DNA of 64,000 nt, from the NCBI RefSeq assembly GCF_025566965.1, contig NZ_JAOQJL010000020.1, positions 7,621 to 71,620 of the forward strand, in the 5' to 3' direction. Source of the DNA: Blautia_A ammoniilytica. Its GTDB lineage: Bacteria; Bacillota; Clostridia; Lachnospirales; Lachnospiraceae. A program made the position numbers and the translations under genes. The notes under the pieces were generated by a model, which was given only the letters and a program-made list of their open reading frames with translations, made no database searches and was not told the origin of the DNA. Every line of letters begins with the position of its first letter. Position 1 is the stretch's first letter. This document shows, one piece after another, positions 52,150 to 59,678 of this stretch.

Positions 52150-52218
52150 TGTTAAACGATCTGGGAAAGATTCGGCAAAACAAAACACTCAGATGAAGAT
52201 GAGGGTAGGAGAAGCAAT

Positions 52219-53289
52219 ATGAAGAAACGGAAAAAAGTAATATGCCTGTTTTTGTGTATATGTGTTCTTGGAGTTGGATGTGGAAGTAAAACTTCAGAAA
52301 GAACACAGGACAGTGGGCAGCAGGCAGAAGAAAATAATAACAAAGAAAATCAGGAAGTAAAGATAGGGTTTAGTTTTGATTCCTTTGTGATCGAACGTTG
52401 GATCCGTGACAGGGATGTATTTGTTTCCACAGCTAAAAAGCTGGGAGCTTCTGTGAACGTGCAGAATGCAAATGGCAGTGTGCAGGAACAGATTTCCCAG
52501 ATCCAGTATCTGATCGATAAAAATGTGGATGTTCTTGCAGTGGTGGCTGCAGACTGTGCGGCTTTGTCTGATGTGATGCATGCAGCAAAGGAAAAAGGGA
52601 TCAAAACTATCAGCTATGACCGTCTGATCCTGAATGGAGATACAGATCTGTATGTTTCTTTTAATAACAAAGCAGTAGGCACTTTAATGGGAAAGGAACT
52701 GAAACGTGATCTGCCGGATGGGGGACAGATCATTATGATCCAGGGAGCTGAAGAAGATAATAATGTGAAGCTGGTGTATCAGGGCTTTATGGAAGAATTG
52801 GAAGGCAGCAATCTGGAAGTGGTTTATGAAGCACATTGTAAAGGATGGAGAGCAGAGCTGGCTGTGGATTATCTGGATGAAGCATTGGAAAAATATCCGG
52901 ATGTAAGCGGGATCATGTGTGGGAATGATGATATAGCAGCTCAGGTAGTACGTGTTCTGGCAGAACACAGACTTGCCGGAAAAGTACAGGTGGTAGGACA
53001 GGACGGAGATCTGGCTGCCTGCCAGAGGATCGTGGAAGGCACCCAGACAATGACAGCTTTTAAATCAGTTGAGCTTCTGGCAAAGGTTGCAGCCAGGTAT
53101 GCAGTCAGTATGGCAAAGGGAGAAAAGCTGTCCAGGATTAACAGCAGTATAAATGATGGCTCTGGGGATATTCCATTTTGTATGCTTCAGCCTATTTCCG
53201 TTACCAGCCGGAATATGGATGAGATCATTATTGACGGTGGCTATCATTCCGTAGAAGATGTGTATCTGAATGTTCCCAGGGAGGACTGA
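52219..53289 (+). CDS. XylF-like sugar-binding lipoprotein
   Basis: 356 residues. The signal peptide (1-22) ends in VLGVGC, an imperfect lipobox with Cys, so probably lipid-anchored. The mature part reads like XylF: IERWIRDRDVFVSTAKKLGA, VQNANGSVQEQISQIQYLID, KTISYDRLIL and GQDGDLAACQRIVEGTQTMT (each up to 20 residues shown). XylF is the D-xylose-binding protein of XylFGH. No dedicated xylGH follows; the next genes are chvE-gguAB, from which it is separated by a terminator and a promoter region. It may feed that importer or act in sensing. Confidence 0.9.
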   Translation: MKKRKKVICLFLCICVLGVGCGSKTSERTQDSGQQAEENNNKENQEVKIGFSFDSFVIERWIRDRDVFVSTAKKLGASVNVQNANGSVQEQISQIQYLIDKNVDVLAVVAADCAALSDVMHAAKEKGIKTISYDRLILNGDTDLYVSFNNKAVGTLMGKELKRDLPDGGQIIMIQGAEEDNNVKLVYQGFMEELEGSNLEVVYEAHCKGWRAELAVDYLDEALEKYPDVSGIMCGNDDIAAQVVRVLAEHRLAGKVQVVGQDGDLAACQRIVEGTQTMTAFKSVELLAKVAARYAVSMAKGEKLSRINSSINDGSGDIPFCMLQPISVTSRNMDEIIIDGGYHSVEDVYLNVPRED

Positions 53290-53323
53290 CTGAAATAAAA
53301 AGTCAATAGGATTTTTTTGTAGC

Positions 53324-53356
53324 AAAAATGTCTTGCTTATGGCAGGACATTTTTTG
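53324..53356 (+). terminator. Terminator between the XylF-like gene and chvE
   Basis: A stem of about 9 bp, 53328-53337 with 53341-53350, loop TTAT, then TTTTTTG. It ends the sensor-regulator-lipoprotein transcript. Confidence 0.75.
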
Positions 53357-53379
53357 TTTTCCGTAAATAATCCGATATT

Positions 53380-53414
53380 TTGACAACTATGTCCTGTATT
53401 GCCCGTGCTAAGAT
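53380..53414 (+). promoter_or_regulatory. Putative regulated promoter of chvE-gguAB
   Basis: TTGACA at 53380 and TAAGAT at 53409 are 23 nt apart, too far for a normal promoter. The TAAGAT box then has a poor -35 at the right distance, as expected for a promoter that needs an activator such as the neighbouring AraC-type regulator. Confidence 0.4.
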
Positions 53415-53472
53415 AACATCATCAAAAATGAATGTACCGAGAAGGTATGAGATTAAAGGGAGGATTTACAAA

Positions 53473-54540
53473 ATGAAAAGAAAATTATTTGCTGCAACTC
53501 TTTGTGCATCAATGGTAGCTGGTCTGGTAGTAGTTCCTACAGTTGCACACGCTGATGAAAGCAAGGGACTGATCGGTGTTGCAATGCCTACCCAGGATCT
53601 TCAGAGATGGAACCAGGACGGCGAGAACATGAAGAAAGAGTTGGAAGCAAAAGGCTATGAGGTAGATCTGCAGTATGCAGGAAATGAAGTTAGCACACAG
53701 GTTTCCCAGGTTGAGAATATGATCGCTAACGGAGATGAGCTCCTTGTGGTTGCTTCCATCGAAGGTGATTCTCTTGGAACCGTTCTTGCTCAGGCAAAAG
53801 AAAATAATATCCCGGTTATCTCCTATGACCGTCTGATCATGAACACAGATGCGATTTCCTACTATGCAACATTTGATAACTATCTTGTTGGTAAGACACA
53901 GGGCCAGTTCCTGGTAGATGCTCTGGATCTGGACAATACAGATGGACCTTACAACATTGAGTTCGTTACAGGTGATCCTGGTGACAACAATGTAAACTTC
54001 TTCTTCGGCGGTGCTATGGATGTTCTTCAGCCATACATTGATGAAGGAAAACTGGTTGTTCCGTCCGGACAGATGACAAAGGATGAGGTTGCTACAGCAA
54101 ACTGGTCAACAGAAACTGCACAGTCCAGATTTGAGAATATCCTTTCTTCCTACTATGCAGATGGCACAAATCTTGACGCTGTTCTTGCATCCAATGACTC
54201 CACAGCACTTGGTGTAGAGAATGCTCTTGCAGCAAACTACACAGGCGAATATCCGATCATCACAGGTCAGGACTGTGACATTGCAAACATGCCGAATATC
54301 ATTGATGGAAAACAGGCTATGTCCGTATTCAAAGATACACGTACACTGGCTTCCAAGGTTGTTGAAATGGTTGATGCTATCATGCAGGGTGGCGAGGCTC
54401 CTGTAAACGATACAGAGACATATGACAACGGCACAGGCGTTATTCCTTCATTCCTTTGCGAGCCTGTAGTATGCACAGCTGACAACTACAAAGAACTTCT
54501 TGTTGATTCCGGATATTACACAGAGGATCAGTTGAAATAA
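53473..54540 (+). CDS. chvE: ChvE-like monosaccharide-binding protein
   Basis: 355 residues from ATG 53473 (GGGAGGA upstream; the longer frame from 53380 is untranslated leader). Strong likeness to Agrobacterium ChvE: GLIGVAMPTQDLQRWNQDG, YATFDNYLVGKTQ, TGDPGDNNVNFFFGGAMDVL, GQDCDIANMPNI and the C-terminal GYYTEDQLK. ChvE binds several aldoses (glucose, galactose, arabinose, xylose). The signal peptide ends AHA before DES, with no lipobox Cys at that site, so export as a soluble protein is predicted. This is unusual for a Gram-positive importer. Confidence 0.93.
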   Translation: MKRKLFAATLCASMVAGLVVVPTVAHADESKGLIGVAMPTQDLQRWNQDGENMKKELEAKGYEVDLQYAGNEVSTQVSQVENMIANGDELLVVASIEGDSLGTVLAQAKENNIPVISYDRLIMNTDAISYYATFDNYLVGKTQGQFLVDALDLDNTDGPYNIEFVTGDPGDNNVNFFFGGAMDVLQPYIDEGKLVVPSGQMTKDEVATANWSTETAQSRFENILSSYYADGTNLDAVLASNDSTALGVENALAANYTGEYPIITGQDCDIANMPNIIDGKQAMSVFKDTRTLASKVVEMVDAIMQGGEAPVNDTETYDNGTGVIPSFLCEPVVCTADNYKELLVDSGYYTEDQLK

Positions 54541-54580
54541 TCAGTTTCATATGAACTGACATAATAAGTAATAATTTTGA

Positions 54581-54626
54581 GGCTGCCGCATAAAAGGTCT
54601 TCTGGCTGTTTGTGCGACAGCCCCAG
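54581..54626 (+). terminator. Hairpin between chvE and gguA, probable partial terminator
   Basis: A 14-bp stem with G-U pairs, 54581-54594 with 54609-54622, followed by CCAGTTTT. It would allow more chvE than gguAB mRNA. Confidence 0.55.
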
Positions 54627-54679
54627 TTTTAAAAATATTGGTTTCTGGATTAAATTGGGAAAGTCTGGAGGGAAAAATT

Positions 54680-56218
54680 TTGGCAAAGATACTGTTGGAA
54701 ATGAAGAATATCACCAAAACATTCCCCGGTGTGAAAGCGCTAGATAACGTAAATCTACAGGTAGAGCAGGGCGAGATCCATGCGCTGGTAGGAGAAAACG
54801 GTGCCGGGAAATCGACTTTGATGAATGTTCTTTCGGGAATTTATCCTCATGGTTCTTATGAAGGCGATATCATTTATGACGGAGAAATCTGTAATTTCCA
54901 TGATATTAAAGACAGTGAGGCAAAAGGAATTGTAATTATCCATCAGGAACTGGCTCTGATACCATATATGACCATCGGAGAAAATATGTTCCTTGGAAAT
55001 GAGCGTGGAAAAAAAGCTGCCATCAACTGGGATGAGACATATCGGCTGGCAGAGAAATATACAAAACAGGTAGGTCTTACAGATTCTGTAAGGACTTATA
55101 TCAAAGACATTGGAGTAGGCAAGCAGCAGCTGGTAGAGATTGCAAAGGCTCTGGCTAAGAATGCTAAGCTTCTGATTCTGGATGAGCCTACTTCATCTTT
55201 GAACGAGGCGGATTCCCAGGCACTTCTGGATCTGCTTCTTAAATTAAAAAAAGAAGGGCTGACATCCATCATTATTTCACATAAGCTGAATGAGGTTTCC
55301 TATGTGGCAGATAAGATCACTGTGATCCGTGACGGCTCTACCATTGAAACACTGACAAAGGGCGTGGATGATTTCTCAGAGGAGAGGATCATTAAAGGTA
55401 TGGTAGGCCGTGAGATCGCTGACCGTTTCCCAAAACGGCCAGGGGTAAAGATCGGTGATGTGCGTATGGAAGTTAAGAACTGGAATGTGTACCATCCACT
55501 GTATAATGAGCGAAAAGTTGTGGACAATGTATCCCTGAATGTGCGTAAAGGTGAGGTTGTAGGTATTTCTGGATTGATGGGAGCAGGACGAACAGAGCTT
55601 GCCATGAGTATTTTCGGAAAAAGTTATGGGACCAATATCAGTGGACAGCTTTTTATTAACGGAAAAGAAGTTCATCTGAAAAGTGCTAGGGATGCCATCG
55701 AGCACAAGCTGGCCTATGTGACAGAGGACAGAAAAGGCGATGGTCTGATCCTCAGTAATTCCATCAAGAATAATACCAGTCTGGCAAATCTGGCAGGTAT
55801 CAGTAATCATGGGGTCATTGACCAGGACAAAGAGTATGCTGTAGCAGTGGAATATAAGGATAAGCTGAAAACCAAATGTCCTACAGTTGAACAAAATGTG
55901 GGTAACCTAAGCGGTGGAAACCAGCAGAAGGTGCTTCTTGCAAAATGGATGTTTGCAGATCCGGACATCCTGATCCTGGATGAGCCTACCCGAGGGATTG
56001 ATGTTGGTGCAAAGTATGAGATTTACTGCATCATTAATAGTCTTGTGGCAGAAGGCAAATCTGTGATCATGATTTCCTCTGAGCTTCCTGAAGTTCTTGG
56101 AATGTCAGACAGGATCTATGTAATGAATGAAGGCAGAATTGCAGGAGAATTATCTTCAGAAGAAGCTTCCCAGGAAGTGATCATGACCTGCATTATGCAG
56201 TCAAGCAAAGGAGAGTAA
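54680..56218 (+). CDS. gguA: Monosaccharide ABC transporter ATP-binding protein, double ATPase (GguA-like)
   Basis: 512 residues from TTG 54680 with GGAGGGA 6 nt upstream. Two fused ABC domains. First: Walker A GENGAGKST (about 37-45), signature-equivalent GVGKQQLVEIAKAL and Walker B LLILDEPTSSLN. Second: GLMGAGRTEL (degenerate Walker A), NLSGGNQQKVLLAKWM and LILDEPTRGIDVG. This is the CUT2 type (RbsA/XylG/MglA). It partners the following permease. Confidence 0.95.
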   Translation: MAKILLEMKNITKTFPGVKALDNVNLQVEQGEIHALVGENGAGKSTLMNVLSGIYPHGSYEGDIIYDGEICNFHDIKDSEAKGIVIIHQELALIPYMTIGENMFLGNERGKKAAINWDETYRLAEKYTKQVGLTDSVRTYIKDIGVGKQQLVEIAKALAKNAKLLILDEPTSSLNEADSQALLDLLLKLKKEGLTSIIISHKLNEVSYVADKITVIRDGSTIETLTKGVDDFSEERIIKGMVGREIADRFPKRPGVKIGDVRMEVKNWNVYHPLYNERKVVDNVSLNVRKGEVVGISGLMGAGRTELAMSIFGKSYGTNISGQLFINGKEVHLKSARDAIEHKLAYVTEDRKGDGLILSNSIKNNTSLANLAGISNHGVIDQDKEYAVAVEYKDKLKTKCPTVEQNVGNLSGGNQQKVLLAKWMFADPDILILDEPTRGIDVGAKYEIYCIINSLVAEGKSVIMISSELPEVLGMSDRIYVMNEGRIAGELSSEEASQEVIMTCIMQSSKGE

Positions 56219-56220
56219 AA

Positions 56221-57405
56221 ATGGATAAGACAAAGTTTAAAGAAGGTTTTCAGAAATATACAATGATCATTGTCCTGGTGCTTGTAACTATATTTTTCGC
56301 ATGGGGAACACAGGGCAAGATTCTTCTTCCTCAGAATATTAACAATCTGATCTCACAAAATGCATACGTATTTGTACTGGCTACAGGTATGCTGCTGTGT
56401 ATCCTGACAGGAGGAAACATCGACCTTTCTGTTGGATCCGTAGTATGTTTTGTAGGTGCCCTGTGCGGCATTTTTATGGAAAATATGAACCTTCCAGATG
56501 GAGTAGCCATTATTCTGGCACTTCTTATCGGTACACTCATCGGAGCATGGCAGGCATTCTGGATCGCTTATGTAAGAATCCCTCCTTTTATTGTTACACT
56601 GGCAGGAATGCTGATGTTCCGTGGGTTGTCCAACGTGGTTCTTCAGGGAAAAACATTGCCTATCAAATCTGAGATTTTCGTAAAACTGTTTGGCGGCGGT
56701 GCAAACTGTTATATTCCGGATTTTCTCGGCGGAGAGGACGGATTTAATAAAGTCGCTCTTGCTGTAGGAATTATTGCATGTGCGATCTATGTGATCCTTA
56801 CCATCAGAACTTACATGAATCGTAAGAAAAACGGTTATGACGCAGGAAGTGCTGTGGCTGTATACGGAAAAATGATCTTGATCGTAGCAGTGATCATGGC
56901 TGTATGTATAAAACTGGCGCAGTACAAAGGTGTTCCTACTTCTCTTGTATGGGTTATTCTGGTGGTAATTGTTTATGGCTATATTACCAGCAAAACAACC
57001 GTTGGACGTCATTTCTATGCAGTTGGCGGTAATGAGAAAGCAACCAAGCTTTCCGGTATTAATACAAACAGAGTTTACTTCATTGCTTATGCCAATATGG
57101 GCTTCCTTGCAGGTCTTGCAGGTCTTCTTACAGTTGCACGTATGACATCTGCTCAGCCTACATATGGACAGAACTATGAAATGGATGCAATTGGCTCCTG
57201 CTTTATCGGTGGTGCATCTGCTTACGGTGGAACAGGTACTGTACCTGGAGTTATTGTAGGTGCTGTGCTGATGGGTATTATCAACCAGGGCATGAGTATC
57301 ATGGGTACTGACCAGAATATGCAGAAGGTTGTAAAAGGTGCGGTGCTTCTGGCTGCAGTTATCTTTGATGTAGTAAGTAAGAGAAAGTCCTTTATTGCGA
57401 AATAA
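56221..57405 (+). CDS. gguB: Monosaccharide ABC transporter permease (GguB/XylH-like)
   Basis: 394 residues, the long form typical of XylH and GguB (RbsC and MglC are about 320-340). About ten hydrophobic helices. Seen: LTGGNIDLSVGSVVCFVGAL (about 62-81), RIPPFIVTLAGMLMFRGL (about 119-136), GRHFYAVGGNEKATKLSGIN and GGASAYGGTGTVPGVIVGA (about 330-348). Starts 2 nt after the gguA stop. The ChvE-type binding protein supports GguB rather than XylH, but both are possible. Confidence 0.94.
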   Translation: MDKTKFKEGFQKYTMIIVLVLVTIFFAWGTQGKILLPQNINNLISQNAYVFVLATGMLLCILTGGNIDLSVGSVVCFVGALCGIFMENMNLPDGVAIILALLIGTLIGAWQAFWIAYVRIPPFIVTLAGMLMFRGLSNVVLQGKTLPIKSEIFVKLFGGGANCYIPDFLGGEDGFNKVALAVGIIACAIYVILTIRTYMNRKKNGYDAGSAVAVYGKMILIVAVIMAVCIKLAQYKGVPTSLVWVILVVIVYGYITSKTTVGRHFYAVGGNEKATKLSGINTNRVYFIAYANMGFLAGLAGLLTVARMTSAQPTYGQNYEMDAIGSCFIGGASAYGGTGTVPGVIVGAVLMGIINQGMSIMGTDQNMQKVVKGAVLLAAVIFDVVSKRKSFIAK

Positions 57406-57466
57406 GGGCAGAGAAACAGGTCTCTCAAGCATTAGTTGTTAAAATAATATTCTCTCGAGACGCAGA

Positions 57467-57502
57467 ACAGGATATTGTCTTTGGACAGTATCCTTGTTTT
57501 GC
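57467..57502 (+). terminator. Terminator of chvE-gguAB
   Basis: A stem of about 13 bp, 57468-57480 with 57484-57497, loop TTTG, then TTTTGC. Confidence 0.7.
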
Positions 57503-57526
57503 TTTCCTGAAAAAATGTGTTATACT
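57499..57526 (+). promoter_or_regulatory. Promoter of the PHP phosphatase gene
   Basis: TTGCTT, 16 nt, TATACT, about 39 bases before ATG. Confidence 0.6.
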
Positions 57527-57564
57527 ATGAAGACTGACAGGAAATCAGGAGGAGTGAGAAGATT

Positions 57565-58281
57565 ATGGAATACAATTTCGAAGCTGATCTGCACACACAT
57601 ACCATTGCCAGCGGACATGCTTACAATACGATTCGTGAAATGGCACGGGCAGCAGCAGATAAAGGACTGAAAGCACTGGGGATCACGGAGCATGCTCCTA
57701 AGCTGCCGGGAACCTGCCACAGGTTCTATTTTGATAATCTGAAGATTGTTTCAAGAGAAATGTATGGGATCCGGCTTTTTCTTGGAAGTGAGGTAAATAT
57801 TATGGATAGCCGGGGAACCCTGGACATGTCAGATAAGCTGCTTAATTCTATGGATATTGTGATCGCAAGCCTTCATATTGCCTGTACAGAGCCTGGGACA
57901 GTGGAGGAGAATACACAGGCTTACCTGAATGTGATTAAAAATCCATATGTAGATATTATCGGTCATCCGGATGATGGACGTTTTCCTGTGGATTACCAGG
58001 CAGTGGTGCAGGCGGCCAAGGACTATGGCAAGGTTCTGGAGTTAAATAATCATTCCCTGGATCCGGCCGGCTGCAGAGAGAATGCATGGGAGAATGACCG
58101 TAAAATGTTAAAGCTATGCAAGGAGTATCAGGTACCTATTGTGGTAGACAGTGATGCTCATTTTGATGAACTGATCGGCAGATTTGAGTATGCAGTACGA
58201 CTTTTGAATGAAATGGATTTTCCAAAGGAATTGGTGCTGAATCGTTCTTATGAGCTGCTTTGTCAGTATTTGGAAAGGTAA
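57565..58281 (+). CDS. PHP-domain phosphatase (YcdX-like)
   Basis: 238 residues. Trinuclear metal site residues are visible: ADLHTHTIASGHAY (about 6-19), GITEHAPKLPG (about 39-49), GSEVNI (Glu near 74), IASLHIAC (His near 98), IGHPDDGRF (His near 134) and VDSDAHFDEL (Asp and His near 195-197). These match PHP proteins such as E. coli YcdX. Exact substrate unknown. GGAGGAG precedes ATG, and the gene has its own promoter. Confidence 0.9.
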   Translation: MEYNFEADLHTHTIASGHAYNTIREMARAAADKGLKALGITEHAPKLPGTCHRFYFDNLKIVSREMYGIRLFLGSEVNIMDSRGTLDMSDKLLNSMDIVIASLHIACTEPGTVEENTQAYLNVIKNPYVDIIGHPDDGRFPVDYQAVVQAAKDYGKVLELNNHSLDPAGCRENAWENDRKMLKLCKEYQVPIVVDSDAHFDELIGRFEYAVRLLNEMDFPKELVLNRSYELLCQYLER

Positions 58282-58319
58282 GTCTGACAGGAATATCTGA
58301 GAAATTACTGAAAAATCCC

Positions 58320-58348
58320 TTGCTTATCACAGTTTAGCGTGTTAAAAT
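58320..58348 (+). promoter_or_regulatory. Promoter of the yerC-like gene
   Basis: TTGCTT, 17 nt, TAAAAT, giving a leader of about 85 nt. Confidence 0.7.
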
Positions 58349-58441
58349 AATAAAAGATAATGCCATTCAGTAATGTATTGGAAAAGGGAATGAATGGAAA
58401 TAAAACATATGCAGCTGCAGTTGCTGTAAAGGAGTAAGACT

Positions 58442-58744
58442 ATGGGAAAAAATATCAGAACAGAGGCAGTTGACCATCTTTTTGAGGCAATCCTGTGTTT
58501 GAAAGATAAGGAAGAATGCTACACATTTTTTGAGGATGTGTGTACCATCAATGAGCTTTTATCCTTATCACAGAGATTTGAAGTTGCGAAGATGCTGATG
58601 GATAAGCGCACATACCTGGACATTTCAGAGAAGACAGGAGCTTCCACTGCTACGATCAGCCGTGTGAATCGTTCATTGAATTATGGTAATGACGGTTATG
58701 AAATGGTATTTGCCAGAATGAAAGCAAAAGAAGAGCAAGAATAA
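58442..58744 (+). CDS. yerC: TrpR-related protein YerC/YecD
   Basis: 100 residues. A TrpR-like helix-turn-helix protein: LLSLSQRFEVAKMLMDKRTY (about 39-58), DISEKTGASTATISRVNRSL (about 60-79). Conserved in Firmicutes, function not established; in Bacillus it sits beside pcrB-pcrA, and here pcrA follows after one gene. AAAGGAG precedes ATG. Confidence 0.92.
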   Translation: MGKNIRTEAVDHLFEAILCLKDKEECYTFFEDVCTINELLSLSQRFEVAKMLMDKRTYLDISEKTGASTATISRVNRSLNYGNDGYEMVFARMKAKEEQE

Positions 58745-58795
58745 AAACTGAAATATATCAGATGGCAACATATATGATCAAGAAAAGTTCCGCGC

Positions 58796-58834
58796 AAAAA
58801 CAGACGGCTGTCAGATTCAGCCGTCTGTTTTTTT
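58796..58834. terminator. Bidirectional terminator between yerC and the DUF1836 gene
   Basis: A perfect 10-bp stem, 58801-58810 with 58818-58827, with T runs on both strands. The DUF1836 stop codon lies at 58817-58819, at the edge of the loop and stem. Confidence 0.9.
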
Positions 58835-59452
58835 GGAAGATTTTTTACGCTCTTTTTTGGTATCACCAGGAGCCATCTGGTCGATCAGCTTTTCGATGAT
58901 CATTTTTTTGATGTATACGTCAAAGCTTAATTCACATATAAAGGAAAACTTTCGGAGAAATTCCTGATCCTGGGGATCTGCATCCTGAAAAGTCTTGGAT
59001 GAAACAGAAAAATCTCGAAGAAGATTCTTCTCCATCTGCTCAATATGGTTTTTCTCCATCCCGAAAACTTCATTATAAATATAAGCCATATCTTTGCCGT
59101 CAGAACCTTTAAAATACTTTTCTGTGATAGGCTGAAAAAGGGTCTGGATGTCATTGATGGACAGAATATTTTTGAAGTAATATATAAAAATAAGCACAAG
59201 AAGATGATCCCTGGAATATTTCTTCTTTTCAGGTGAGGGTAGAAGAGAGTTCTTGGCATAATTGTTGATCATGGTCTTGGTGAGAACTTTGTCCTCAGGA
59301 TAGCGCTTGGTAGAAGCCAGTTGCCCCTCCATAAAGGTAGTTACCTGATCCATATAAAGATCAATGTTGGGAAGATCTTCTGGTTTAATATAACTTAAAC
59401 TGGATATATTCTGCAGAATACTATTTAAAATGTCTTTGTTATCAATTGTCAT
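58817..59452 (-). CDS. DUF1836 domain protein
   Basis: 211 residues. Typical text: PEDLPNIDLYMDQVTTFME (about 22-40), DKVLTKTMINNYAKNSLLPS (about 54-73) and KKYSRDHLLVLIFIYYFKNI, which looks like a MerR-like helix-turn-helix followed by helices. The end is Lys/Ser-rich. Members are thought to be transcription regulators of unknown target. The last codons and stop run into the terminator stem. A GAGG site precedes ATG on the minus strand. Confidence 0.9.
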   Translation of the reverse strand: MTIDNKDILNSILQNISSLSYIKPEDLPNIDLYMDQVTTFMEGQLASTKRYPEDKVLTKTMINNYAKNSLLPSPEKKKYSRDHLLVLIFIYYFKNILSINDIQTLFQPITEKYFKGSDGKDMAYIYNEVFGMEKNHIEQMEKNLLRDFSVSSKTFQDADPQDQEFLRKFSFICELSFDVYIKKMIIEKLIDQMAPGDTKKERKKSSKKTDG

Positions 59453-59553
59453 GTTTTATCACCTCATAATCCTTATTATATAGTTTTCAATACTACTTGT
59501 AAATAATTTTTTGGATTTTTCAATATAATTTCTTCGTCCTGATTCAGGTGTAC

Positions 59554-59582
59554 TTGTGGCAAATAGGAATATCATGTATAAT
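59554..59582 (+). promoter_or_regulatory. Promoter of pcrA
   Basis: TTGTGG, 17 nt, TATAAT, about 97 bases before the start codon. Confidence 0.7.
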
Positions 59583-59678
59583 TCAAAGAGTAGTTTTTTG
59601 ATGCTAAGGTAACTTAAGTACTGAGTAATTTATAGTATTTTCTGAGATTTTGATTTCAGTTTGAAAGGAAAAGCAAGA

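Noticed and set aside
56353..57432. Minus-strand frame of 359 residues
   Set aside because: Antisense shadow of the gguB permease, rich in His, Cys and Thr, with no motif.
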